This document shows, one piece after another, positions 15,857-23,814 of a stretch of 64,000 bases of DNA (positions within the stretch are counted from its first letter, which is position 1; each line of letters starts with the position of its first letter). Position numbers and translations under genes: made by a program. Source of the stretch: Paenibacillus_AR sp051594765 (GTDB taxonomy: Bacteria > Bacillota > Bacilli > Paenibacillales > NBRC-103111). The notes below the pieces were generated by a model that saw nothing but the letters and a program-made list of their open reading frames with translations, ran no database searches and was not told where the DNA came from. The DNA lies in the NCBI RefSeq assembly GCF_051594765.1, contig NZ_JBPPGJ010000003.1, positions 186,001-250,000 of the forward strand. The letters run 5' to 3'.

Positions 15857-17275
15857 ATGAGCCTGGAAGCCTTGAACGAACGGGTCCGAATGGACCTCGC
15901 CTATCTTGCGTACGGCGGTCCGGATTGGATGCGCCCCCTCCGGCATCCGCTCGGGCACGTCTATGACGCGGTCATCGTCGGAGGCGGCCAGAGCGGCTTG
16001 GGCATCGCCTTCGGCCTGCTCCGGGAACGCATCTCCAACATTCTCGTCATCGACGAGAATCCCGAGGGCCAGGAGGGACCGTGGGAAACCTACGCCCGGA
16101 TGGCGACGCTGCGCACCCCCAAGCACCTGACCTCCATCGACCTGGGGATACCCTCTCTGACCTTCCGCTCCTGGTGGGAAGCCCAACACGGGCCCGAGGG
16201 CTGGGAGGCCGTTGGGAAGATTCCCCGCGGCGATTGGATGAGCTACCTGCGCTGGTATCGGAAGGTGCTGGGCCTGCCGGTCGTGAACGGGGTGAAGCTG
16301 TCGCTGATCGAGCCGGGCGGCGATGGAGTCCATCGGCTCCGCGTGGAGGGACCCGGCGCCGCATCCCCCCTGCTGCTGGCCCGGAAGGTGATCCTGGCCA
16401 CCGGCATCCAAGGCGGCGGGGAATGGCACGTGCCTCCGATGATCGCCGGCCGGCTGCCCCGCAGCCTGTATGCCCATACCTCGGAGGCCATCGACTTCAC
16501 CCGCCTGGAGGGGAAGCGGATCGCCGTGCTGGGCGGAGGCGCCTCCGCCTTCGACAATGCCCAGTTCGCTCTCTCCCAAGGGGTGGCCGAGGCCCACGTC
16601 TTCGTCCGGAGGAAGGAGCTGCCGCGGGTCAACCCGATCCGGCAGATGGAGGGCTCCGGCATGATCGAACGTTTCCCCTCACTCTCGGATGCCGACAAGT
16701 ACGCCGTGATGGCCCACTTCTTCCAGTTCAACCAGCCTCCGACCAACGATACGTTCGAGCGGGCGGCGGCCTATCCCGGCTTCCGGCTGCACCTGGGCGC
16801 CCCCTGGCTCGACGTGGAGCCCGAAGGGGAAGGGGCGGCGGTGACCACTCCAGAGGGGCGGCATGAATTCGACTTCCTCGTCATCAGCACCGGGCTGCTG
16901 ACGGACCCCGCCCTGCGGCCGGAGCTGCGGCTGGTAGAAGCCCACATCGCCCGCTGGAGCGACCGGTACCGGGCTCCGTCGGAGCAGGCGAATGCCTTGA
17001 TCGACGCCCACCCGTATCTAAGCCCGGGCTTCGCCTTCACGAGCCGAACCGATGAGGGAGCGAAGCCGCTCCATGGCCTGTTCTCCTTCAACTACTCCGC
17101 GCTGATCAGCTGCGGGCTCTCCGCTTCGGCCCTGTCCGGCATGAAGTACGCCATCCCGAGGATCGTCGCCGGGGTGGCGGACCAGCTGTTCCAGGACGAC
17201 CGGGAGCGTATCCTGGAAGGATACTACGCCTACGGCGAGCCCGAGTTCGTCGGCACCTGGCCCCGGGAAGCTTGA
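15857..17275 (+). CDS. FAD/NAD(P)-binding flavoprotein (monooxygenase-like)
   Basis: A 472-residue protein with two dinucleotide-binding folds: VIVGGGQSGLG (39-49) for FAD and AVLGGGASAFDNA near 223 for NAD(P)H. The spacing and an ATG-type motif (VILATG) between them fit the flavin-containing/Baeyer-Villiger-like monooxygenase and lysine/ornithine hydroxylase superfamily. The exact FxGxxxHxxxY fingerprint of Baeyer-Villiger enzymes is not seen. It probably acts on a soluble small molecule in the cytoplasm. The gene stands alone; AAGGATGTGA precedes the ATG. Confidence 0.8.
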   Translation: MSLEALNERVRMDLAYLAYGGPDWMRPLRHPLGHVYDAVIVGGGQSGLGIAFGLLRERISNILVIDENPEGQEGPWETYARMATLRTPKHLTSIDLGIPSLTFRSWWEAQHGPEGWEAVGKIPRGDWMSYLRWYRKVLGLPVVNGVKLSLIEPGGDGVHRLRVEGPGAASPLLLARKVILATGIQGGGEWHVPPMIAGRLPRSLYAHTSEAIDFTRLEGKRIAVLGGGASAFDNAQFALSQGVAEAHVFVRRKELPRVNPIRQMEGSGMIERFPSLSDADKYAVMAHFFQFNQPPTNDTFERAAAYPGFRLHLGAPWLDVEPEGEGAAVTTPEGRHEFDFLVISTGLLTDPALRPELRLVEAHIARWSDRYRAPSEQANALIDAHPYLSPGFAFTSRTDEGAKPLHGLFSFNYSALISCGLSASALSGMKYAIPRIVAGVADQLFQDDRERILEGYYAYGEPEFVGTWPREA

Positions 17276-17288
17276 GCGCCTGGTCCGG

Positions 17289-17361
17289 TAAGACCGCCTG
17301 CACAACGTCCGTCCCGAACCGTCATTCGTCCAGCCTTACGGCCGGAGGGTGGCGGTTTTTT
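17289..17361 (+). terminator. Possible terminator after the flavoprotein gene
   Basis: ACCGCC (17289) can pair with GGCGGT, which is followed by six Ts at 17355-17361, but the loop is long. Weak call. Confidence 0.35.
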
Positions 17362-17389
17362 GCCGCTCCTGCGCAAAGTGCATTATTGT

Positions 17390-17423
17390 ACTATTCACAA
17401 TAGTGTGTGTCATACAGTATACT
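17390..17423 (+). promoter_or_regulatory. Promoter and dyad of the padR-HAAS operon
   Basis: TTCACA (17394-17399), 18 bases, then TATACT (17418-17423). The perfect dyad ACTATT-CAC-AATAGT (17390-17404) covers the -35 hexamer, a probable site of autorepression by the PadR protein. Confidence 0.65.
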
Positions 17424-17437
17424 GAGAGCAGGAGCTG

Positions 17438-17800
17438 ATGAACGTCATGGACATTCAGGAAACGATTAGCGGTCTTACCCAGGAGCTGCGGCGCGGCACC
17501 CTGGTGCTTAGCGTGCTGAGCCAGCTGTCCGAGCCGCAATACGGCTACAGCCTGGTCTCCAGCCTGGAGGAGAAGGGGGTCGCCATCGACCCCGGCACGC
17601 TCTATCCGCTCCTGCGCCGGCTCGAGAAGCAGGGGCTCTTGGAGAGCCGATGGGACACCAACGAATCACGTCCCCGCAAGTATTACCTGTTGAGTCCGGA
17701 CGGGCGCGAGGTATACCGACAGCTGGGTCAGGAATGGAGCCGGCTTGCGGCCAGTGTGAGGATGTTAATGGATGGAGGGGACAACGATGGAGCTGATTAA
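17438..17800 (+). CDS. PadR-family transcriptional regulator
   Basis: A 120-residue regulator made almost only of the PadR winged helix: LRRGTLVLSVLSQL, YGYSLVSSLEEKG, then GTLYPLLRRLEKQGLLESRW, and the wing SRPRKYYLLSPDGREV. Short PadR proteins of this type typically pair with a HAAS/DUF1700-like membrane protein, which is the next gene, overlapping by 14 bases. The start could be this ATG or MDIQE three codons later, which has better spacing to AGGAG. Confidence 0.9.
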   Translation: MNVMDIQETISGLTQELRRGTLVLSVLSQLSEPQYGYSLVSSLEEKGVAIDPGTLYPLLRRLEKQGLLESRWDTNESRPRKYYLLSPDGREVYRQLGQEWSRLAASVRMLMDGGDNDGAD

Positions 17801-18803
17801 GAGGTATGTCTATGCGGTTATCCACCGGCTGCCGGAGCCGATGAGGGCCGATGTCGAGAAGGAGCTGCACGGGTTGATCCTGGATATGCTGGAGGAGCGT
17901 GCTCCCGGAGGCGAGCCGTCTCCGGAGCAGGTGGAGGAGGTACTGCTGGAGCTGGGGGATCCGGAGCGGCTGGCGGATCAATACCGGGGTACCCGGCGCT
18001 ATCTCATCGGCCCGGACCTGTTCCCCGCCTACTTCTCTGTGCTCAAGATCGTATTGTCCTCCATCGCCATTGCCATGGCGGTCCTATTCGCCGTCGAGGC
18101 GCTGCTGGAGCCGCCTCAGGCGCTGCATCATATGGCAGGCGGTCTGGCCTCCCTTCTCACGGCGCTCATGCAGGGCTTCGTCTGGGTCACCGTCATCTTC
18201 GGCTATGCGGAATATGCGGGCATCCAGGAGAAGCTGAAGCCCAAATCTGCCCGGGCCTGGAAGCCATCCGACCTGCAGCAGATTCCCGACCCCAAGCTCC
18301 GGATCCGCAAGAGCGACCCGGTGACGGGGATGATATTCACGGTGCTGCTCTTCGTGCTGTGCACCTTCTCCTTCGACCTCTTCGGGCTATGGATCCAGCG
18401 GGACGGTACCATGACGGTGGTCCGCTTCTTCGACGAAACGGTGTTCCGGCCCTTCCTTCCCTTCATCTGGCTGTGGCTGGCTCTGAACGTGATGAAGGAC
18501 TGCGTGAAGCTGATCACCGGCAAGTGGACGCTGAAGCTGGCCGCTCTCGAGCTGGTCCTGGTCATCTACCAGCTGGTGCTCGCCGGATTCATGTTCGCGG
18601 ACACCTCCATCTGGAACCCGATCTTCGTGGAGCAGGCGGCGGATGCCGGGCTGGTTCAGGCGGGCAGCGATGCCTTCGATTCCCTGCAGACCGCGTGGGA
18701 CGCCGTCACCGGGGGCATGCTGGTGCTGATCGCCTTTTGCTTGGTCATCCACCTGGGGGTCGTTGCCGCCAAGGCCTACCGGATGAGCCAATCCCGCTCA
18801 TGA
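17787..18803 (+). CDS. HAAS-domain membrane protein
   Basis: A 338-residue membrane protein. The first 70 residues (ELIKRYVYAVIHRLP..., MRADVEKELHGLILDMLEE..., VEEVLLELGDPERLADQYRG) match the HAAS/DUF1700-type cytoplasmic helical domain that partners PadR regulators. At least six hydrophobic segments follow, near 80-100, 115-140, 180-205, 225-245, 255-275 and 305-330. PadR-HAAS pairs are widespread in Firmicutes and thought to sense membrane state, with an unknown output. GGAGGGG lies 7 bases before the chosen ATG, inside the end of padR. Confidence 0.82.
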   Translation: MELIKRYVYAVIHRLPEPMRADVEKELHGLILDMLEERAPGGEPSPEQVEEVLLELGDPERLADQYRGTRRYLIGPDLFPAYFSVLKIVLSSIAIAMAVLFAVEALLEPPQALHHMAGGLASLLTALMQGFVWVTVIFGYAEYAGIQEKLKPKSARAWKPSDLQQIPDPKLRIRKSDPVTGMIFTVLLFVLCTFSFDLFGLWIQRDGTMTVVRFFDETVFRPFLPFIWLWLALNVMKDCVKLITGKWTLKLAALELVLVIYQLVLAGFMFADTSIWNPIFVEQAADAGLVQAGSDAFDSLQTAWDAVTGGMLVLIAFCLVIHLGVVAAKAYRMSQSRS

Positions 18804-18815
18804 GCCGAACCAAAA

Positions 18816-18858
18816 AAGACAGCTGCAAGGCGTGCTGTATACGCCCTGCAGCTGTCTT
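18816..18858. terminator. Bidirectional terminator
   Basis: A 12-bp stem (18816-18827 with 18847-18858) plus a further inner stem, between convergent genes, with A- and T-rich flanks. Confidence 0.87.
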
Positions 18859-18919
18859 ATTTCCGTATCGGGGTTGAGCTGTGGTTACTACCCCGTCGTC
18901 CATTCCCTCTCCGGCCCGC

Positions 18920-19837
18920 TTACTCGCTCAGAAGCCATTCCTCCGCTTCCTCTGTGCCGGAGAACACCCGGAAGTCCTTCCCTTTGTTCGACTCCGCCAG
19001 CAGCTCCTTCATCTTGCCCTGGATTCGCTTCTCGTCCGGCACGACCGCCGCCACCTTCATTCCGTAGTTGACGAACTTCTGCAGCAGACTGCCGGCCAAG
19101 CCGGTCCGCAGCCGGAAGAAGTCGTCCGGCAGCGCGTCGGCGTGCAGCAGAAGCAGCCGGGTGTCGTGCTCCCAGCAGGCTCCGATCAGATCGAGCGCCT
19201 CCTGCTCGGACCCGAGCCTCGCCTCCTCCGAAGCGCATTGAATATACGTGCGGTTGTTCTTCTCGATCACAGCATGGCCCATGCCGTTCGCCTCCTCTGA
19301 ATGGTGGATATCCAATTGGTCCCGCAGCCGTCCGATCCATTCCAGCTCGTGGCGGTAGAAGGAGAGGATATTCTCGTGAATGCTCTCCCACAGCACCCGC
19401 TCCCTGGGGGTCCGATCCGGAGCGAAGGCGGGCCGCCTCCGCTTCTCCTGCTGAAGCGCAGCCTGCAGCCGGAGCTCGTTCTCATACCCGGACAGAAGCC
19501 GGTGAAGCTCCTCCCGGTTCAGCACGTCGGACCACGCCAGCTGAATCAGGAAGGTATTTCGAAGCTCCGGGACTTCCGGCGCCGACTGCACCCACCTCTT
19601 CAGCTCCAGGCTGCCGGACTCGGTGATCGTGTAGATTTTCTTCGACGGGGCGCTATCCTGGTGATGAACCTCGTTGGTGGCGAACCCGTCCTCCAACAGC
19701 TCCACCAAGGCTTTATAGATCTGGTTGTTATTGCCCGACCACGGCATGAAGGGAGAATCCTGGATGATCTTCTTCAGCTCATACCCGGTCTGTGGCCCGC
19801 TGCTCAGGATGCCTAAGATGGCATGGGGGATGGACAT
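18920..19837 (-). CDS. PadR-family regulator fused to a DUF4180-like domain
   Basis: A 305-residue protein with three parts. Residues 1-85 are a PadR winged helix (HAILGILSSGPQTGYELKK, NQIYKALVELLEDG). Residues 90-175 are the helical dimerisation region. The rest (about 185-300), beginning NGMGHAVIEKNNRTYIQC, has the pattern of DUF4180, a small alpha/beta domain of unknown role, here probably an effector module. A perfect ATGT-N8-ACAT dyad, the classic PadR operator, overlaps its own -10. No neighbouring gene is an obvious target, so it may act on a distant one. Confidence 0.82.
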   Translation of the reverse strand: MSIPHAILGILSSGPQTGYELKKIIQDSPFMPWSGNNNQIYKALVELLEDGFATNEVHHQDSAPSKKIYTITESGSLELKRWVQSAPEVPELRNTFLIQLAWSDVLNREELHRLLSGYENELRLQAALQQEKRRRPAFAPDRTPRERVLWESIHENILSFYRHELEWIGRLRDQLDIHHSEEANGMGHAVIEKNNRTYIQCASEEARLGSEQEALDLIGACWEHDTRLLLLHADALPDDFFRLRTGLAGSLLQKFVNYGMKVAAVVPDEKRIQGKMKELLAESNKGKDFRVFSGTEEAEEWLLSE

Positions 19838-19870
19838 GCTTCCAAGCTCCTCTCTAAAATCCCTTAACCT

Positions 19871-19886
19871 ATGTTAATAATAACAT
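19871..19886. promoter_or_regulatory. PadR operator ATGT-N8-ACAT
   Basis: ATGTTAATAATAACAT is a near-perfect dyad of the PadR consensus. On the minus strand a TTTACG-N17-TATTAT promoter for the padR-DUF4180 gene has its -10 inside the dyad. Confidence 0.75.
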
Positions 19887-19926
19887 ATGATATTGTTGAC
19901 GTAAACTTCCCCCGCACCCATCCATC

Positions 19927-19960
19927 AAAAAAAGCCGGACTCGGTTATCCCAAGTCCAGC
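19927..19960 (-). terminator. Terminator of the SDR gene
   Basis: On the minus strand an 8-bp stem with one mismatch (19960-19953 with 19941-19934) is followed by seven Ts. Confidence 0.75.
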
Positions 19961-19992
19961 CTTCTTCTTGCCTTGCGGCTCTCTCATTCCCG

Positions 19993-21018
19993 TCAATACA
20001 ACGTCTCGGCCACCGACAGCGCCGCTGCGTCCAAGGCCCGGATGACCTTGTCGCACCACTGGTCGAACTCCTCATCCACCCGCTGGTATTCGGGATGGGC
20101 CAGAATATACTCCACCGTCTGCCGGATGCCCTGGTCGACGCGGACCGTGGCGGTGAAGCCCGGAACCAGCCGCTTCAGCTTGGCGTTATCGAACACGACG
20201 GTGTTCGCTTTATCCCCGAGCAGGCCTCCGCGGTAGTCCTCTTTGCTGCAGGCGGCGAGGAACGACGAAGAGACGTGCACGGCCTGGAGCGGAACCCCCA
20301 GCGCCCGGGCGATGGTCTCGTAGATCTGGTTCCAGGTCACGGACTCGTCGGAGGTGATGTTGACCGCCTCCCCCAGCGCATGGAGGTTGCCCATCAGTCC
20401 GATGAAGCCCCGTGCGAAATCGCTGTTGTGGGTCAGGGTCCACAACGAGGTGCCGTCCCCGTGAATCAGGACGGGCTTGTTCTCCAGCATGCGCTTGGCC
20501 ACCTGCCAGGTGCCGTTCCGGCCGTGCACGCCGAGAGGAATGGAGCGTTCGTCGTAGGTGTGGCTCGGCCGCACGATCGTCACCGGGAAGCCCGTCTCCC
20601 GGTACTGCTTCATGAGATACTCCTCGCAGGCGATCTTATTCCGGGAGTACTCCCAGTACGGGTTGGCGAGCGGCGTTCCCTCCGTGATGCGGTAATCCGA
20701 CAGCGGCTTCTGGTAAGCGGACGCGGAGCTGACAAAAATAAACTGTTTCGTCTTTCCCTTAAACAGCCGGTAATCCCGTTCCAGCTGCGCCGGGTGGAAC
20801 GCGATGAAATCCGCCACCACATCGAACTCCATCCCCTCTAGGAGCTCCGCCACCCGCCCCTCGTCGTTGATGTCGGCCTGAAGCACCGTGACGTTTGCGG
20901 GCAGCGACCCGCTCCGGTTCCCCCGGTTCACCAGCACCAGCTCAGTCCCCGACTCCGCCAGCTGGCGGGTAATGGCGGAGCTGATCGTCCCCGTTCCTCC
21001 AATAAAAAGCACCTTCAT
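19993..21018 (-). CDS. NAD-dependent epimerase/dehydratase-like extended SDR
   Basis: A 341-residue extended SDR. MKVLFIGGTGTISSAI is the Rossmann motif (GGTGxIS variant of GxxGxxG) and YSRNK is the YxxxK catalytic pair, with the serine in FVSSASAYQ. The pattern resembles the mRNA-binding/epimerase-like SDR group (CSP41-like) more than the classic GalE (inference). It probably acts on a nucleotide sugar or other small molecule. GGAGG lies 7 bases before the chosen ATG. It ends about 65 bases before the start of this gene's neighbour, the threonine aldolase, which may be co-transcribed. Confidence 0.82.
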   Translation of the reverse strand: MKVLFIGGTGTISSAITRQLAESGTELVLVNRGNRSGSLPANVTVLQADINDEGRVAELLEGMEFDVVADFIAFHPAQLERDYRLFKGKTKQFIFVSSASAYQKPLSDYRITEGTPLANPYWEYSRNKIACEEYLMKQYRETGFPVTIVRPSHTYDERSIPLGVHGRNGTWQVAKRMLENKPVLIHGDGTSLWTLTHNSDFARGFIGLMGNLHALGEAVNITSDESVTWNQIYETIARALGVPLQAVHVSSSFLAACSKEDYRGGLLGDKANTVVFDNAKLKRLVPGFTATVRVDQGIRQTVEYILAHPEYQRVDEEFDQWCDKVIRALDAAALSVAETLY

Positions 21019-21084
21019 TCCTTCCACCTCCATATCCGATATCCCGCTTTTGACTTGCTTCGTTGCAGATGGCGCCGGACGTCC

Positions 21085-22176
21085 CTAGACGGCCGCCAAG
21101 CCTTGGCCCAGCAGCCGGAAGGCCTCCGCCACCGCTTCCTTCGGAGCTGCCCCGTACTGGTCTCCGATACTGAGCTCGAAGGAGCAGGCTCCCTCCAGCT
21201 CCTTCAGCCGGGCCGTGAAAGCGACGCCCGTTGCGGCCGCGATCCCGGCCAGCAGCGGCTCCATCTGCTCCTTGGGCCGGGCGAAGTGCACATGGAACAT
21301 GTTGCTGACCGGCACCGCCGGCAGCGTCCGCACGGCTTCATGACAGCCGTTGAACCAGGCGGCCAGCTCCACGGCCTGCTCGTAGTACCGCTCCATTCGT
21401 CCGACGCGCAGATCGTAGTAATAATCGGCGCTGACGATGTACGGGTACAGGCTGATCAGGTCGCCGCCGTGACGTCTTTTCCATACGGACGACTCCCGGA
21501 CGAACGCCTCCTCTCCCGCCAGAATGGCCCCGGCGATCCCGCCGATGCCCTTGTAGAAGGAGATGTACACGCTGTCGAACAGCGCGCACACCTCGGCGGC
21601 CGTCTTCTTGTAGTAAGGCAGCACCTCGAACAGACGGGCTCCGTCCAGATGGAGGGCGATCCCCTTCTCCCGGCAGTAGGCGGAGATGGCCTTCAAGGTG
21701 CCGTAATCCGGCAGCTGCCCTCCGATCTCGCGCTGCGGCAGCTCCAGGAGCAGACAGGCGATTCCGTCCCCCATATTCTGTACATCTTCAAGGGTAATCA
21801 GGCGGTCCGCTTGAGCCAGCAGCACCGGCTCGAGGTGATGCAGCCGCTTCAGTCCGTCCTCCTCGTGGATCTCCAGATGGCACAGCGGATGGTAAGCCAC
21901 CCGACGGAGCTCCTTGAGGTCGCACCAGAGCCGGAGCGCGATCTGTTGGGCCATGGTCCCGCTGGGGAAGAACACCGCCGCCTCCTTGCCCAGCACCGCC
22001 GCCATCTTGGTTTGGAAGGCCTCGATGACCTCCCCCTTGCCGTACATGTCGCTGTCGGTAAGTCCGTCCATTTCCCGGAATGCCTCGGTCAGCACCCGGA
22101 CGTTCCTTTTCCCGTGACCCGATAAGGGGAAGCGGGCCGCCTTCCATGCTTCCTGCAGAGCGGTTGTCTGCTCCAT
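21085..22176 (-). CDS. Threonine aldolase-like PLP enzyme (beta-eliminating lyase family)
   Basis: A 363-residue fold-type I PLP enzyme. HLDGAR (176-181) binds the pyridine nitrogen and Lys209 in SFYKGIGG is the Schiff-base lysine; FPSGTMAQQIAL (70-81) is the phosphate-binding segment. These match low-specificity threonine aldolases, which cleave L-threonine or allo-threonine to glycine and acetaldehyde. The N-terminal 35 residues are unlike the usual enzyme and may form an extra helix. The ATG chosen has AAGGAAT upstream; a longer in-frame start lacks one. Confidence 0.83.
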   Translation of the reverse strand: MEQTTALQEAWKAARFPLSGHGKRNVRVLTEAFREMDGLTDSDMYGKGEVIEAFQTKMAAVLGKEAAVFFPSGTMAQQIALRLWCDLKELRRVAYHPLCHLEIHEEDGLKRLHHLEPVLLAQADRLITLEDVQNMGDGIACLLLELPQREIGGQLPDYGTLKAISAYCREKGIALHLDGARLFEVLPYYKKTAAEVCALFDSVYISFYKGIGGIAGAILAGEEAFVRESSVWKRRHGGDLISLYPYIVSADYYYDLRVGRMERYYEQAVELAAWFNGCHEAVRTLPAVPVSNMFHVHFARPKEQMEPLLAGIAAATGVAFTARLKELEGACSFELSIGDQYGAAPKEAVAEAFRLLGQGLAAV

Positions 22177-22244
22177 GGGATTCCTTCTTTCTGTACCGTT
22201 AGAATGATTGCGTATCTCTAAGATACCACAGGCCGCCCCGTTCA

Positions 22245-22281
22245 AAAAAGAAAACGCCGCCTCCATCTTCATGGCTGCGGC
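22245..22281 (-). terminator. Possible terminator of the MerR/AHSA1/DUF1801 operon
   Basis: On the minus strand GCCGC and GCGGC (22281-22277 with 22260-22256) form a 5-bp stem, then TTTTCTTTTTT. Confidence 0.5.
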
Positions 22282-22296
22282 CCTTCCTGTCCCATC

Positions 22297-22680
22297 TTAA
22301 GTTTTCTTGCGCTTGGCCCCCGTCCCGGCCTTGCTGCGGTTCTCCTCCACCCGGTACCGGACGATCCTCCGGATGAGGTCATATGGCACCGGCTCTCCCA
22401 AGGGAAACTGCACGGAGCCCTTGGCCCCTTTGTAGGCGGACAGCTCCTCCTGGAAGGCCTCAATGCCGCTGGGAGCCGGATAGAAGCCGATGTGATGCTT
22501 GAAGGCGGCGAAATGCACCAGGTTCCCGTTCAAGGTGAACGTCGGCATGACATAGCCGATCTTCTCCCCCGCCTCCGGCGCTTCCTCCCGGATGATCCGG
22601 CGGATCTCCGTCAGAATCTCCCGGATGTCCGGGGGAAATTGCCCGATATAGGCGTCGATGGTCGTGATCGATGTTTCCAT
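22297..22680 (-). CDS. DUF1801-family protein
   Basis: A 127-residue protein with the DUF1801 pattern: an N-terminal helix (IDAYIGQFPPDIREILTEIR), then YVMPTFTLNGNLVHFAAFKHHIGFYP and SVQFPLGEPVPYDLIRRIV. The family adopts the YdhG/iron-chaperone-like fold; biochemical role is not firm. It is the third gene of the MerR operon, 42 bases after the AHSA1 gene, and its start has GGAGGGGG upstream. Confidence 0.83.
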   Translation of the reverse strand: METSITTIDAYIGQFPPDIREILTEIRRIIREEAPEAGEKIGYVMPTFTLNGNLVHFAAFKHHIGFYPAPSGIEAFQEELSAYKGAKGSVQFPLGEPVPYDLIRRIVRYRVEENRSKAGTGAKRKKT

Positions 22681-22722
22681 TCCATCCCCCTCCAATGGAC
22701 TGCCTCCGTGGAGAGGCAGCTG

Positions 22723-23154
22723 TTATAGAGTCTTCCCCAACGTCCCCAGCATCTCCCGGGTGCCGTGCTCCCGGATCTCCGGCGTGTCATGCCCGTCGAA
22801 GAAGGCGCCCTGCTCGGTGAAGACCAGCCGGGTTCCGCCCTCCACAGGGAACAGCTCTACGGTGGTGATAGAGACGGATATCCGCGTATCGCCAGCGTCC
22901 AAGGTATACGAATAGACGATCCGCTCCCCGGGGACGATCTCCTGATAGCAGGCGTCGAAGGTGAAGACCGGTCCTTCGGGCGGACCGCCCCGGCTGAACT
23001 CCCGTCCCCCCACCCGGAAATCGAAGAGCTCGGCCTTCGAGAACCAGCGGGCCTTCAATCCAGGCTCCGCCCATGCCCGGTATACCTGCTCGGGCGATGC
23101 GGCATACCTGTGCTCCACCGTAAAAGTAGCGTGCCTTACGAATCTTTCGGTCAT
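22723..23154 (-). CDS. SRPBCC (AHSA1-like) protein
   Basis: A 143-residue START-like (SRPBCC) protein of the AHSA1 group: FTVEHRYAASPEQVYRAWAEPGLKARWF at the start and the final helix TREMLGTLGKTL. The fold has a hydrophobic cavity that binds a small ligand. Members in bacteria are often paired with a HTH regulator, here the MerR gene whose stop overlaps this start by ATGA. Confidence 0.87.
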   Translation of the reverse strand: MTERFVRHATFTVEHRYAASPEQVYRAWAEPGLKARWFSKAELFDFRVGGREFSRGGPPEGPVFTFDACYQEIVPGERIVYSYTLDAGDTRISVSITTVELFPVEGGTRLVFTEQGAFFDGHDTPEIREHGTREMLGTLGKTL

Positions 23155-23654
23155 TCCAACTCCTCCTTCATTGGGTTATTCGATTCTTCCTCGGACAAGA
23201 CCGCCTCCAGCCGCTCGAGGCTGTGCATCCAGTCCGTCCTCCTGCCGATGACGAGCTTCTCGTGGCCCGCCTTCATGGCCTGCAGCAAGCCGGTGAAGTC
23301 CTCCAGGGGGATCGGGGCCTTCCGCTGCATCGACTTCGAGACGTGCCGGAGCAGCTCTAAGAGCCGGCTCCGCTGCCAGATCTCCTGCTCCAGACGCTCC
23401 ATCTGCAGCCGGACGGTCTCCTCCGGCGTCACCTGCCCGCTCAGCAGAAGCGCCTTGATCTCCTCCAGGGACAGCCCCAACTCCTTCAGCGTCAGAATCT
23501 GATGCAGCCTCGCCAGATCGGCTTCCTCATACAGCCGGTGCCCGGCCTCCGTCTGGGCCGATGGGTGAAGCAGCCCCATCTGGTCGTAATAGCGCAGCGT
23601 GCGGATGGTAAGCCCCGTCAGCCTGGCCAGCTCTCCTACCTTCAAGTAAGCCAT
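23151..23654 (-). CDS. MerR-family transcriptional regulator
   Basis: A 167-residue MerR protein. The N-terminal YLKVGELARLTGLTIRTLRYYD is the winged-helix signature, followed by GHRLYEEADLARLHQI and a long dimerisation helix. There is no Cys-rich metal site; the C-terminal part (about 75-167) likely binds a drug-like or organic ligand. Its promoter has a 19-base spacer, the hallmark of MerR-controlled promoters, so the operon is probably self-activated. AGGAGGGGG precedes the ATG. Confidence 0.9.
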   Translation of the reverse strand: MAYLKVGELARLTGLTIRTLRYYDQMGLLHPSAQTEAGHRLYEEADLARLHQILTLKELGLSLEEIKALLLSGQVTPEETVRLQMERLEQEIWQRSRLLELLRHVSKSMQRKAPIPLEDFTGLLQAMKAGHEKLVIGRRTDWMHSLERLEAVLSEEESNNPMKEELE

Positions 23655-23697
23655 GCTCCCCCTCCTGTCGTGATGCCGGCTTGTCCTGCCTGCTTTC

Positions 23698-23728
23698 ACT
23701 ATAAAACGTGACGTACCGTAAGGTGCAA
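23698..23728 (-). promoter_or_regulatory. MerR-type promoter with 19-base spacer
   Basis: On the minus strand TTGCAC (23728-23723), a 19-base spacer and TATAGT (23703-23698). The overlong spacer between good hexamers is typical for activation by MerR proteins through DNA distortion. Confidence 0.75.
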
Positions 23729-23814
23729 GCCTTTTTTCAATTTATGCACGATTTATTTAGTAGTATAATAAACGTTATTTCTATGAAAGTGAACGAAGGG
23801 ACGTGCCTATCATC

